Assembly (NCBI RefSeq): GCF_013276795.1
Contig: NZ_VMLR01000001.1
Coordinates: 46,554-110,553 of the forward strand
Reading direction: 5' to 3'
From: Streptococcus sp. 2342
GTDB taxonomy: Bacteria > Bacillota > Bacilli > Lactobacillales > Streptococcaceae
Length of the DNA stretch: 64,000 nt
Under the pieces are notes generated by a model. The model made no database searches, was not told the DNA's origin, and was given only the letters and a program-made list of their open reading frames with translations. The translations under genes and the position numbers were made by a program. How positions within the stretch are numbered: the stretch's first letter is position 1; each line of letters starts with the position of its first letter. This document shows positions 7,853 through 16,703 of the stretch, in pieces.

Positions 7853-8506
7853 ATGGAACATTCGTCTTGGCATGCTTTGATTAAGGCGCAATTACCTGAG
7901 GGTTATTTTGGGAAAATCAATCAGTTTATGAATCAGGTCTATGCTCAGGGGACTATTTATCCACCCAAGGAAAAGGTTTTTCAAGCTCTCTTGACAACAC
8001 CGCTTGAAGAAGTTAAGGTGGTGATTCTAGGACAGGATCCCTATCACGGGCCAGGTCAAGCGCAGGGCTTGAGTTTTTCTGTACCTGACTCTATTCCAGC
8101 TCCGCCATCCTTGCAAAATATCTTGAAAGAATTGTCAGATGATATCGGGGTTAAGAAATCTCATGATTTGACAGCTTGGGCTGAGCAAGGAGTCTTGCTT
8201 CTTAATGCTTGTTTGACTGTTCCTGCTGGACAAGCCAATGGTCATGCTGGTCAGATATGGGAGCTTTTTACAGATGCTGTGATTCAGGTGGTCAATCATC
8301 TAGATAGACCAGTCGTTTTTGTACTCTGGGGAGCTTATGCACGTAAGAAGAAGGCCTTAGTTACCAATCCTCATCACTTGATTATCGAATCAGCCCATCC
8401 CAGTCCTTTGTCAGTTTATAGAGGATTTTGGGGTTCCAAGCCTTTTTCCAAGGTAAATACATTCTTAAAAGAAACAGGACAAGAGCCAATCGATTGGCTT
8501 AGATAA
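7853..8506 (+). CDS. ung: Uracil-DNA glycosylase
   Basis: This 217-residue family 1 uracil-DNA glycosylase removes uracil from DNA at the start of base excision repair. The water-activating loop [13 protein letters not shown] (Asp62) is present, as are the uracil-binding LLLNACLTV and the HPSPLS DNA-intercalation motif near the C-terminus. I chose the ATG at 7853 because GAAGGAG lies five bases upstream; an in-frame ATG at 7838 has no site and adds five residues not typical of streptococcal Ung. It begins an operon with mutX and pyrC, joining DNA-precursor quality control to pyrimidine synthesis. Confidence 0.97.
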   Translation: MEHSSWHALIKAQLPEGYFGKINQFMNQVYAQGTIYPPKEKVFQALLTTPLEEVKVVILGQDPYHGPGQAQGLSFSVPDSIPAPPSLQNILKELSDDIGVKKSHDLTAWAEQGVLLLNACLTVPAGQANGHAGQIWELFTDAVIQVVNHLDRPVVFVLWGAYARKKKALVTNPHHLIIESAHPSPLSVYRGFWGSKPFSKVNTFLKETGQEPIDWLR

Positions 8507-8515
8507 GGAGAAAAT

Positions 8516-8980
8516 ATGCCTCAGTTAGCGACGATTTGCTACATTGATAACGGGAAAGAATTGCTTATGCTCCATCGTAATAAGAAACCCAATGATGTCC
8601 ATGAAGGGAAATGGATTGGTGTGGGTGGTAAGCTAGAGCGAGGAGAGACGCCTCAGGAATGCGCTGCGCGTGAAATCCTCGAAGAGACAGGACTGAAAGC
8701 CAAGCCAGTTCTAAAAGGTGTCATCACTTTTCCTGAATTTACACCAGATTTAGACTGGTACACCTATGTTTTTAAGGTGACAGAGTTTGAAGGGGACTTG
8801 ATTGACTGCAATGAGGGGACGCTGGAATGGGTTCCCTATGATGAAGTTTTGAGCAAGCCAACTTGGGAAGGGGATCACACCTTTGTTGAGTGGCTTTTAG
8901 AGGATAAACCCTTCTTTTCAGCCAAGTTTGTTTATGATGGGGATAAATTGTTGGATACCCAAGTTGATTTCTATGAATAA
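8516..8980 (+). CDS. mutX: NUDIX 8-oxo-dGTP diphosphatase MutX
   Basis: This 154-residue NUDIX hydrolase carries the signature GGKLERGETPQECAAREILEE, split at residues 38-58 with its glutamates intact. Streptococcal MutX hydrolyses 8-oxo-dGTP and so prevents A:T to C:G transversions. It starts ten bases after ung, with AAGGAGAAA as its ribosome site, and ends 12 bases before pyrC. Position and length match the characterised pneumococcal protein; a broader NUDIX substrate range cannot be excluded from sequence. Confidence 0.93.
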   Translation: MPQLATICYIDNGKELLMLHRNKKPNDVHEGKWIGVGGKLERGETPQECAAREILEETGLKAKPVLKGVITFPEFTPDLDWYTYVFKVTEFEGDLIDCNEGTLEWVPYDEVLSKPTWEGDHTFVEWLLEDKPFFSAKFVYDGDKLLDTQVDFYE

Positions 8981-8992
8981 AGGAGAAAGCAG

Positions 8993-10261
8993 ATGCTACT
9001 AATCAAAAACGGTCGTGTAATGGATCCCAAGTCTGGTTTGGATCAAGTGTGTGATGTTCTAGTCCAAGATGGGAAAATTGTCAAAATTGATCCGGAAATC
9101 ACGGAAGAAGGAGCAGAAATCTTAGAGGCTAGTGGTCTTGTGGTTGCTCCTGGCTTGGTCGATATTCATGTGCATTTCCGTGAACCTGGTCAGACCCACA
9201 AGGAAGATATCCATACGGGTGCCCTAGCAGCCGCTGCAGGTGGTTTTACAACTGTCGTCATGATGGCTAATACTAGTCCAACTATCTCGGATATAGAGAC
9301 TTTGCAAGAAGTTCTCCAGTCAGCTGCCAAAGAGAAAATTAATGTCAAGACGGTTGCGACCATTACTAAGAATTTTAATGGGCAAGATTTGACTGACTTT
9401 AAAGCACTCTTAGAAGCTGGTGCGGTTGGTTTCTCAGACGACGGTATCCCACTTGAAAGCAGTAAAGTTGTCAAGGAAGCCATGGAGGAAGCTAAAAAGC
9501 TTAATACCTTTATTAGTCTTCATGAGGAAGATCCAGGTTTGAATGGAATTCTTGGCTTTAACGAAAATATTGCTAAAGAACATTTCCATATCTGCGGTGC
9601 GACTGGGGTGGCTGAGTATGCTATGATGGCGCGTGATGTCATGATTGCCTATGCAACCAAAGCCCATGTTCATATTCAGCATTTGTCTAAGGAAGAAAGT
9701 GTTAAAGTAGTGGAGTTTGCTCAAGGATTGGGAGTGCAAGTAACAGCAGAAGTAGCGCCACAGCATTTCTCCAAGACCGAAGCGCTCCTTTTGACACAAG
9801 GAAGCAATGCTAAGATGAATCCTCCTCTTCGTTTGGAATCAGATCGTCGTGCCGTGATTGAAGGTCTCAAGTCAGGTGTCATCACAGTTATTGCGACTGA
9901 TCATGCGCCTCATCATGCAGATGAAAAAAATGTTGAGGATATTACCAAAGCGCCATCTGGTATGACTGGTTTGGAAACATCCCTATCTCTTGGCTTGACC
10001 TATTTGGTGGAAGCTGGTGAGTTGAGCTTGATGGAATTACTCGAAAAGATGACATACAACCCAGCCAAGCTTTACAATTTTGAAGCAGGTTACTTGGCTG
10101 AGAATGCTCCAGCAGACATCACTATTTTTGATGCTAAGGCTGACCGCCTTGTGGACTCCCATTTTGCTTCCAAAGCAGCTAATTCACCATTCATCGGTGA
10201 AACCTTAAAAGGGCAGGTTAAATACACCATCTGTAAGGGACAAATCGTCTATCAAGCTTGA
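8993..10261 (+). CDS. pyrC: Dihydroorotase
   Basis: This 422-residue class I dihydroorotase closes carbamoyl-aspartate to dihydroorotate, the third step of pyrimidine synthesis. The metal site [11 protein letters not shown] lies near residue 60, the substrate segment MMANTSPT near 90, and later metal ligands are in HLSKEES and ATDHAPHH (near residue 303). The short-form length fits Gram-positive PyrC. It is the third gene after ung and mutX and is followed within 14 bases by a small zinc-ribbon gene. No pyrimidine attenuator is seen directly before it, so it is probably driven from the ung promoter. Confidence 0.97.
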   Translation: MLLIKNGRVMDPKSGLDQVCDVLVQDGKIVKIDPEITEEGAEILEASGLVVAPGLVDIHVHFREPGQTHKEDIHTGALAAAAGGFTTVVMMANTSPTISDIETLQEVLQSAAKEKINVKTVATITKNFNGQDLTDFKALLEAGAVGFSDDGIPLESSKVVKEAMEEAKKLNTFISLHEEDPGLNGILGFNENIAKEHFHICGATGVAEYAMMARDVMIAYATKAHVHIQHLSKEESVKVVEFAQGLGVQVTAEVAPQHFSKTEALLLTQGSNAKMNPPLRLESDRRAVIEGLKSGVITVIATDHAPHHADEKNVEDITKAPSGMTGLETSLSLGLTYLVEAGELSLMELLEKMTYNPAKLYNFEAGYLAENAPADITIFDAKADRLVDSHFASKAANSPFIGETLKGQVKYTICKGQIVYQA

Positions 10262-10274
10262 TAGGAGTTGGCAT

Positions 10275-10535
10275 ATGAATTATTTTCGAAAACGTAGGGA
10301 GAGACAAGCAAAATCTAATAGCGGAATTTACTGTCCCGCATCTAATCGTTCTAAAATTCAATATGAAACTAAAGAAAAAGCTGATCATGCGGTTCAATAT
10401 GATAATGGAGGTTTAGTTAGAAGCTATTATTGTCGTACATGTGCGTGTTGGCATACTACTTCAAAATCTAATAACCCTCCGATAAGTTTGAAAAACTATG
10501 GTCTGAAACTCTTTGGTTTAGATAAATCAGAATAG
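10275..10535 (+). CDS. Small zinc-ribbon-like protein, unknown role
   Basis: This 86-residue basic protein has a pattern also seen in many short phage and actinobacterial proteins: CP near residue 20, a YETKEKADHAV segment, then YYCRTCACWHTTSK. The CxxC-x-WH arrangement suggests a zinc ribbon. The start ATG follows TAGGAG. It sits between pyrC and a MATE exporter in the same direction with gaps of 13 and 10 bases, so it is probably co-transcribed. Its codon use is more AT-rich than that of pyrC, and it may be a later insertion into the operon. No function can be assigned. Confidence 0.7.
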   Translation: MNYFRKRRERQAKSNSGIYCPASNRSKIQYETKEKADHAVQYDNGGLVRSYYCRTCACWHTTSKSNNPPISLKNYGLKLFGLDKSE

Positions 10536-10545
10536 AAAGAGAAGT

Positions 10546-11904
10546 ATGTATAAGACAAAGTGTTTACGAGAGAAGTTAGTATTATTTTTAAAAATTTTCT
10601 TCCCAATCCTGATCTACCAATTTGCCAATTATTCTGCCTCTTTTGTTGACACTGCAATGACAGGTCAATACAATACTATGGATTTGGCTGGTGTGTCTAT
10701 GGCAACCAGTATCTGGAATCCTTTCTTTACATTCCTAACAGGAATTGTGTCGGCCTTGGTGCCCATCATTGGTCACCATCTTGGTCGAGGCAAACAGGAA
10801 GAAGTTGCATCTGATTTTTACCAGTTCATCTATCTGGCCTTGGGTCTATCTGTGGTCTTGCTGGGACTGGTAGTTTTCCTGGCACCACCCGTTTTAAATC
10901 ATATCGGACTAGAAGTACCAGTGGCAGCAGTAGCGGTTCGCTATCTCTGGTTTTTATCTATCGGGATTATCCCCTTGTTGCTCTTTAGTGTCATTCGTTC
11001 CTTGCTGGATTCGCTGGGCTTGACCAAACTGTCTATGTATCTCATGCTTTTGTTACTTCCTCTCAATAGTGGATTTAACTATCTTTTGATTTACGGGGCC
11101 TTTGGTGTTCCAGAACTGGGAGGTGCTGGTGCTGGTTTAGGGACTTCTTTGGCCTACTGGGTCTTGTTGGGAATTTCTGTTCTGGTTTTATTTAAACAGG
11201 AGAAGCTCAAAGACTTACACCTTGAGAAAAGAATTCCACTTAATATGGATAAAATCAAGGAAGGAGTTCGTTTAGGTCTGCCTATTGGGGGGACTGTCTT
11301 CGCGGAAGTAGCTATCTTTTCCGTGGTTGGCTTGATTATGGCTAAGTTCTCGTCCTTGATTATCGCTAGCCACCAGTCAGCCATGAACTTTTCAAGTCTC
11401 ATGTACGCCTTTCCTATGAGTATCTCATCGGCTATGGCGATAGTCGTGTCTTATGAAGTGGGAGCCAAGCGATTTGATGATGCGAAAACCTATATTGGTC
11501 TAGGAAGATGGACAGCCCTTATTTTTGCGGCCTTCACCTTATCTTTCCTTTACATTTTTAGGGGAAATGTGGCTAGTCTTTATGGGAACGATCCAGAATT
11601 TATCGATTTGACAGCACGCTTTTTAACTTATAGTCTTTTCTTCCAGTTAGCAGATACTTTTGCGGCACCGCTCCAGGGAATTTTACGGGGCTATAAGGAT
11701 ACAGTTATTCCTTTTTACCTTGGTTTGGTTGGTTACTGGGGGGTGACACTCCCAGTAGCTATGGTATTCGACTCTCTAACAGATTTTGGAGCTTATTCTT
11801 ACTGGATTGGTTTGATTATTAGTCTAATCGTGAGTGGGGCGCTCTACCGTTGGCGTTTAACGGTGATTATGAAGAGATTTGAATCTTTAGCAAAATATAA
11901 ATGA
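10546..11904 (+). CDS. MATE-family multidrug efflux transporter
   Basis: This 452-residue integral membrane protein has the two-fold six-helix repeat of the MATE (multi-antimicrobial extrusion) family. Landmarks are FVDTAMTGQYNTMDLAGVSMA in helices 1-2, split at residues 32-52, and the second-half equivalent SHQSAMNFSSLMYAFPMSISSAM. MATE proteins export cationic drugs or dyes, or small metabolites, in exchange for H+ or Na+. The substrate is not readable. It is the last gene in the ung-mutX-pyrC run and is followed by a terminator. This is not the recA-linked dinF paralogue known from pneumococcus. Confidence 0.92.
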   Translation: MYKTKCLREKLVLFLKIFFPILIYQFANYSASFVDTAMTGQYNTMDLAGVSMATSIWNPFFTFLTGIVSALVPIIGHHLGRGKQEEVASDFYQFIYLALGLSVVLLGLVVFLAPPVLNHIGLEVPVAAVAVRYLWFLSIGIIPLLLFSVIRSLLDSLGLTKLSMYLMLLLLPLNSGFNYLLIYGAFGVPELGGAGAGLGTSLAYWVLLGISVLVLFKQEKLKDLHLEKRIPLNMDKIKEGVRLGLPIGGTVFAEVAIFSVVGLIMAKFSSLIIASHQSAMNFSSLMYAFPMSISSAMAIVVSYEVGAKRFDDAKTYIGLGRWTALIFAAFTLSFLYIFRGNVASLYGNDPEFIDLTARFLTYSLFFQLADTFAAPLQGILRGYKDTVIPFYLGLVGYWGVTLPVAMVFDSLTDFGAYSYWIGLIISLIVSGALYRWRLTVIMKRFESLAKYK

Positions 11905-11936
11905 TAAAAAGTTTGTGAAAAAATATTCTTAGCAAG

Positions 11937-11970
11937 AAAATCCCTTATTCCTATAGGGTTTTCTTTTTTA
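11937..11970 (+). terminator. Terminator after the MATE gene
   Basis: AAAA-CCCT (11937-11945) pairs with AGGG-TTTT (11955-11962) around a one-base bulge and a small loop, followed by a long T-rich tract. Confidence 0.75.
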
Positions 11971-11997
11971 TTTTGTGAAATTTTCTTTAGAAAAACT

Positions 11998-12111
11998 TTG
12001 ACGGTATTTTCCAAAAACGGTAAAATAGTAAGGTAAGAAGAAAGTTAGAAAGGCAAAAAGATGTCAACTTTAGATAAAAATAGAAAATCTAATTTTGGGG
12101 GTATTTTATAA
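11998..12111 (+). promoter_or_regulatory. Promoter with a 16-codon ORF, upstream of murZ
   Basis: TTGACG (11998-12003), a 17-base spacer and TAAAAT (12021-12026) make a near-consensus promoter. Downstream, ATG at 12061 opens a 16-codon frame (MSTLDKNRKSNFGGIL) after an AGAAAGG site, ending at 12111. Nothing further codes until murZ at 12300. It could be a leader peptide, a small protein or a remnant. The remaining stretch to 12299 holds a TATAAT at 12244-12249 that may start murZ. Confidence 0.5.
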
Positions 12112-12299
12112 TTCTTAATTTAGGCTTTTTTAGTATCAAAAGATGTTTCATAAAATATAGACTCAATCTTTCAACTTAATCCTATTTATTACTTACTATC
12201 TACAATAAAATTGAAAAGGATGGAAAAAAGGTTGCATTTATGATATAATTTATTTTAAAGACCTTATTAGAAATCTTGAAAGAGTATTGAAAACTTAGA

Positions 12300-13559
12300 A
12301 TGAGAAAAATTGTTATCAATGGTGGATTACCACTACAAGGTGAAATCACTATTAGTGGTGCTAAAAATAGTGTTGTGGCCTTAATTCCGGCTATTATCTT
12401 GGCTGATGATGAGGTGACTTTGGATTGTGTTCCAGATATTTCGGATGTAGCGAGTCTTGTCGAAATTATGGAATTGATGGGAGCTACTGTTAAGCGTTAT
12501 GATGATGTCTTGGAGATTGATCCAAGAGGTGTTCAAAATATTCCAATGCCTTATGGTAAAATTAACAGTCTTCGTGCATCTTACTATTTTTATGGGAGCC
12601 TCTTAGGCCGTTTTGGTGAAGCGACAGTTGGTCTACCGGGAGGATGTGATCTTGGTCCTCGTCCGATTGACCTACACCTTAAGGCTTTTGAAGCTATGGG
12701 TGCCACTGTTAGTTACGAGGGAGATAACATGAAGTTATCTGCTAAAGATACAGGACTTCATGGTGCAAGTATTTACATGGATACGGTTAGTGTAGGGGCA
12801 ACGATCAATACGATGATTGCTGCGGTTAAAGCGAATGGTCGTACTATTATTGAAAATGCAGCCCGTGAACCTGAGATTATTGATGTTGCAACTCTCTTGA
12901 ATAATATGGGTGCCCACATCCGTGGGGCAGGAACTAATATCATCATTATTGATGGTGTTGAAAGATTACATGGAACGCGTCATCAGGTGATTCCAGACCG
13001 CATTGAAGCTGGAACATATATATCTTTAGCTGCTGCAGTTGGTAAAGGAATTCGTATCAATAATGTTCTTTACGAACACCTGGAAGGATTTATTGCTAAG
13101 TTGGAAGAAATGGGAGTGAGAATGACTGTATCTGAAGACAGCATTTTTGTCGAGGAACAGTCTAATTTGAAAGCAATCAATATTAAGACAGCTCCTTACC
13201 CAGGCTTTGCAACTGATTTGCAACAACCGCTTACCCCACTTTTACTAAGAGCGAATGGTCGTGGTACAATTGTTGATACGATTTACGAAAAACGTGTAAA
13301 TCATGTTTTTGAACTAGCAAAGATGGATGCGGACATTTCGACAACAAATGGTCATATTTTGTACACGGGTGGACGTAATTTGCGTGGAGCCAGTGTTAAA
13401 GCGACCGACTTAAGAGCGGGTGCAGCTTTGGTTATTGCTGGTTTGATGGCCGAGGGACAAACTGAAATTACCAATATCGAGTTTATCTTACGTGGTTATT
13501 CTGATATTATTGAAAAATTACGTAATCTAGGAGCGAATATTACACTTGTTGAGGATTAA
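12300..13559 (+). CDS. murZ: UDP-GlcNAc enolpyruvyl transferase (MurZ/MurA2 type)
   Basis: This 419-residue enzyme transfers enolpyruvate from PEP to UDP-N-acetylglucosamine, the first committed step of peptidoglycan synthesis. The GAKNSVV motif near residue 21 holds the catalytic lysine, and the fosfomycin-target cysteine is Cys116 in [10 protein letters not shown]. Streptococci carry two paralogues. The neighbourhood here (GNAT, YtoI-like protein and map downstream) is, from memory, that of the murZ copy in pneumococcus, but the assignment between copies rests on context. The ATG lacks a close ribosome binding site (GAAAGAG is about 16 bases away). Confidence 0.93.
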   Translation: MRKIVINGGLPLQGEITISGAKNSVVALIPAIILADDEVTLDCVPDISDVASLVEIMELMGATVKRYDDVLEIDPRGVQNIPMPYGKINSLRASYYFYGSLLGRFGEATVGLPGGCDLGPRPIDLHLKAFEAMGATVSYEGDNMKLSAKDTGLHGASIYMDTVSVGATINTMIAAVKANGRTIIENAAREPEIIDVATLLNNMGAHIRGAGTNIIIIDGVERLHGTRHQVIPDRIEAGTYISLAAAVGKGIRINNVLYEHLEGFIAKLEEMGVRMTVSEDSIFVEEQSNLKAINIKTAPYPGFATDLQQPLTPLLLRANGRGTIVDTIYEKRVNHVFELAKMDADISTTNGHILYTGGRNLRGASVKATDLRAGAALVIAGLMAEGQTEITNIEFILRGYSDIIEKLRNLGANITLVED

Positions 13560-13574
13560 ACCGTAGAGGTGTTT

Positions 13575-14126
13575 ATGAATATTTGGACCAAATTAGCAAT
13601 GTTTTCTTTTTTTGAAACGGATCGCTTGTATTTGCGTCCTTTCTTTTTTAGTGATAGTCAAGACTTCCATGAGATAGCCTCAAATCCTGAAAATTTACAA
13701 TTTATTTTCCCGACTCAGGCAAGTCTGGAAGAGAGTCAATATGCGTTGGCCAATTACTTTATGAAGTCCCCTTTGGGAGTATGGGCTATTTGTGACCAGA
13801 AAACTGAAAAAATGATTGGTTCTGTTAAGTTTGAAAAGTTAGATGAAATCAAAAAAGAAGCTGAGCTTGGCTATTTTTTGAGAAAAGATGCTTGGTCGCA
13901 AGGATTTATGACAGAGGTTGTTAGAAAAATTTGTCAACTTTCTTTTGAAGAATTTGGCTTAAAACAATTATCCATCATTACCCACCTTGAAAATGAAGCT
14001 AGTCAACGGGTTGCCCTTAAGTCTGGATTTCGATTGATTCGTCAGTTTAAAGGAAGTGATCGCTATACAAGGAAAATGCGGGATTATCTTGAGTTTCGCT
14101 TTGTAAAGGGAGAAGTTAATGAGTAA
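13575..14126 (+). CDS. GNAT-family N-acetyltransferase (RimJ/RimL-like)
   Basis: This 183-residue protein has the RimJ/RimL-like order of a GNAT domain: FETDRLYLRPFFFSD at the N-terminus, IGSVKFEKL, ELGYFLRKDAWSQGFMTE (acetyl-CoA loop region), then LENEASQRVALKSGFR. The substrate is unknown; relatives acetylate protein N-termini or small amines. I place the start at the ATG at 13575 with GAGG eight bases upstream; a GTG at 13569 in the same frame is less well placed. The stop overlaps the ytoI-like gene by 8 bases. Confidence 0.85.
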   Translation: MNIWTKLAMFSFFETDRLYLRPFFFSDSQDFHEIASNPENLQFIFPTQASLEESQYALANYFMKSPLGVWAICDQKTEKMIGSVKFEKLDEIKKEAELGYFLRKDAWSQGFMTEVVRKICQLSFEEFGLKQLSIITHLENEASQRVALKSGFRLIRQFKGSDRYTRKMRDYLEFRFVKGEVNE

Positions 14127-15396
14127 ACACCAAGAAATTCTAAGCTATTTGGAAGAATTACCCGTTGGTAAAAGGGTCAGTGTTCGTAGTATTTCAAATC
14201 ATCTGGGAGTCAGTGATGGAACGGCTTATCGCGCTATCAAGGAAGCTGAAAACCGTGGAATTGTAGAGACTCGTCCAAGAAGTGGTACTATACGTGTTAA
14301 ATCTCAGAAAGTTGCTATCGAAAGATTAACTTTTGCTGAGATAGCAGAAGTGACTTCTTCTGAGGTTCTGGCTGGGCAAGAAGGTTTAGAGAGAGAATTT
14401 AGTAAGTTTTCAATCGGTGCTATGACCGAACAAAATATTTTGTCTTACCTTCATGATGGGGGACTCTTGATTGTTGGAGACCGTACCCGTATCCAACTGT
14501 TAGCACTTGAAAATGAAAATGCCGTTCTGGTTACAGGGGGATTTCAGATTCATGATGATGTTCTTAAACTGGCCAATCAAAAAGGAATTCCAGTTTTAAG
14601 AAGCAAACATGACACTTTCACTGTCGCGACCATGATCAATAAAGCCCTGTCAAATGTCCAAATCAAGACTGATATTCTGACAGTTGAGAAACTTTACCGT
14701 CCGAGTCATGAGTATGGTTTTCTAAGAGAAACCGATACAGTCAAAGATTATTTGGATTTGGTTCGTAAGAATCGTAGCAGTCGTTTCCCAGTCGTTAATC
14801 AACACCAAGTGGTTGTTGGGCTTGTTACTATGCGTGACGCAGGAGACAAGTCTCCCAGCACGACGATTGACAAGGTGATGACGCGCAGTATCTTCGTAAC
14901 AGGGTTAGCGACCAATATTGCCAATGTGAGTCAACGAATGATAGCAGAAGACTTTGAAATGGTACCGGTTGTCCGAAGCAATCAAACTTTACTTGGCGTT
15001 GTAACTAGACGAGATGTCATGGAGAAGATGAGCCGTTCTCAAGTTTCTGCTCTACCAACTTTTTCTGAGCAGATTGGTCAAAAACTCGCTTATCACCATG
15101 ATGAAGTCGTCATTACAGTGGAACCCTTTATGCTTGAGAAAAACGGAGTTTTAGCTAACGGTGTATTGGCGGAGATACTGACTCACATGACCCAAGATTT
15201 AGTTGTGAATAGTGGTCGCAATCTCATCATCGAGCAAATGCTGATCTACTTTTTGCAGGCTGTTCAGATAGATGATATACTGCGCATTCAAGCACGCATT
15301 ATCCACCATACTAGACGATCAGCTATTATTGATTACGATATTTATCATGGTCATCAGATTGTTTCAAAAGCAAATGTGACCGTTAAAATTAATTAG
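14119..15396 (+). CDS. ytoI: YtoI-like protein: HTH, DRTGG, two CBS, hotdog domain
   Basis: This 425-residue multidomain protein matches B. subtilis YtoI in layout. A winged helix-turn-helix lies in residues 1-60 (GKRVSVRSISNHLGVSDGTAYRAIKEAE) and a DRTGG domain around 80-185. A CBS pair spans about 190-310 (SRFPVVNQHQVVVGLVTMRD and MVPVVRSNQTLLGVVTRRD), and a thioesterase-like hotdog domain fills the C-terminal 110 residues. CBS pairs sense adenine nucleotides in other proteins, so a ligand-controlled DNA-binding protein is plausible, but its role is unknown. It sits between GNAT (8-base overlap) and map (15-base gap). Confidence 0.85.
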   Translation: MSKHQEILSYLEELPVGKRVSVRSISNHLGVSDGTAYRAIKEAENRGIVETRPRSGTIRVKSQKVAIERLTFAEIAEVTSSEVLAGQEGLEREFSKFSIGAMTEQNILSYLHDGGLLIVGDRTRIQLLALENENAVLVTGGFQIHDDVLKLANQKGIPVLRSKHDTFTVATMINKALSNVQIKTDILTVEKLYRPSHEYGFLRETDTVKDYLDLVRKNRSSRFPVVNQHQVVVGLVTMRDAGDKSPSTTIDKVMTRSIFVTGLATNIANVSQRMIAEDFEMVPVVRSNQTLLGVVTRRDVMEKMSRSQVSALPTFSEQIGQKLAYHHDEVVITVEPFMLEKNGVLANGVLAEILTHMTQDLVVNSGRNLIIEQMLIYFLQAVQIDDILRIQARIIHHTRRSAIIDYDIYHGHQIVSKANVTVKIN

Positions 15397-15411
15397 AAAC
15401 TAGGAGAAAAG

Positions 15412-16272
15412 ATGATAACATTAAAATCAGCTCGTGAAATCGAAGCTATGGACAAGGCTGGTGATTTTCTAGCAAGTATTCATATCGGCTTGCGTGATTT
15501 GATTAAGCCTGGCGTAGATATGTGGGAAGTTGAAGAATACGTTCGCCGTCGTTGCAAGGAAGAAAATTTCCTTCCACTTCAGATTGGGGTTGACGGTGCC
15601 ATGATGGACTATCCTTATGCTACCTGTTGCTCTCTTAATGATGAAGTGGCTCACGCTTTCCCTCGTCACTACATCTTGAAAGATGGTGATTTGCTCAAGG
15701 TTGACATGGTTTTGGGAGGTCCAATTGCCAAATCTGACCTGAATGTCTCAAAATTAAACTTCAACAATGTAGAGCAAATGAAAAAATACACCCAGAGCTA
15801 TTCTGGTGGCCTAGCAGACTCTTGTTGGGCTTATGCTGTTGGTAAACCGTCCGATGAAGTGAAAAACTTGATGGATGTAACTAAAGAAGCTATGTACAAG
15901 GGGATTGAGCAAGCTGTTGTTGGAAACCGTATCGGTGATATTGGAGCAGCTATTCAAGAATATGCTGAAAGTCGTGGTTACGGTGTAGTGCGTGATTTGG
16001 TTGGTCATGGTGTTGGCCCAACCATGCACGAAGAACCAATGGTTCCTAACTATGGTATTGCTGGTCGTGGACTTCGTCTTCGTGAAGGAATGGTCTTAAC
16101 TATTGAACCAATGATTAATACCGGTGACTGGGAAATTGATACAGATATGAAGACCGGCTGGGCCCATAAGACCATCGACGGTGGATTGTCATGTCAGTAT
16201 GAACACCAATTCGTGATTACGAAAGATGGTCCTGTTATCTTGACTAGTCAAGGTGAAGAAGGAACTTATTAA
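15412..16272 (+). CDS. map: Methionine aminopeptidase, type I
   Basis: This 286-residue metalloenzyme removes the initiator methionine from nascent proteins. The metal ligands are recognisable in order: KVDMVLGG (Asp), a second Asp in the DLNVS segment, GHGVGPTMHEEP (His), TIEPMI (Glu), and YEHQFVIT (Glu). An insertion of roughly 25-30 residues between the first two ligands (LNFNNVEQMKKYTQSYSGG) lengthens it over the E. coli enzyme and is usual in streptococcal Map. AGGAGAAAAG precedes the ATG. It ends the murZ-GNAT-ytoI run, followed by a terminator at 16302. Confidence 0.95.
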   Translation: MITLKSAREIEAMDKAGDFLASIHIGLRDLIKPGVDMWEVEEYVRRRCKEENFLPLQIGVDGAMMDYPYATCCSLNDEVAHAFPRHYILKDGDLLKVDMVLGGPIAKSDLNVSKLNFNNVEQMKKYTQSYSGGLADSCWAYAVGKPSDEVKNLMDVTKEAMYKGIEQAVVGNRIGDIGAAIQEYAESRGYGVVRDLVGHGVGPTMHEEPMVPNYGIAGRGLRLREGMVLTIEPMINTGDWEIDTDMKTGWAHKTIDGGLSCQYEHQFVITKDGPVILTSQGEEGTY

Positions 16273-16301
16273 AATAATCAAAACCAGATTGGAGAAAAAG
16301 T

Positions 16302-16337
16302 GGCTCTTTGGACAATTTTCGGAGAGCCGTTTTTTTT
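16302..16337 (+). terminator. Terminator after map
   Basis: GGCTCT (16302-16307) pairs with AGAGCC (16323-16328), followed by G and eight Ts. Confidence 0.8.
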
Positions 16338-16703
16338 ATTTGCTGAGTCTAGGATAGGTCTTTCTGGTGAAAGATGGTGAGATGAAGAGTCTCGCATGAA
16401 TGTTATATAAATTTAAAATTTCTGAAAATAATGAAAAATATACTAAATTTACAAATAAGGAATCTCTAAATCCTTTAAAACAAACAACTTGCATATATAT
16501 ATATAATTATCGATTTTCTAAAACAAAGTGAGGTTGAAGGGAGGAGACTAAGTTGATATAATGAAGTGTTAGTAAACACTGGGCTTTTTTGTCATTTTTT
16601 CAAGATGAGAAAAGGCCATGTTTTCCTGTTTTTGTAGCGAGTTGATGCTTGCTCAAACATGGATAGATGTGCAAATACAGGGCAGAAAGAAAGGTAAAAA
16701 AAC
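16338..16703 (+). promoter_or_regulatory. Surface-protein promoter region and long leader
   Basis: An intergenic stretch includes an alternating TA run near 16491-16506. The promoter is TTGAAG (16534-16539), a 17-base spacer, then TATAAT (16557-16562). At the predicted start of transcription lies AGTGTT-AGTA-AACACT (16565-16580), followed by GGGC and six Ts. It could act as an operator palindrome or as a start-proximal attenuating hairpin. About 130 bases of untranslated leader follow. Confidence 0.7.
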
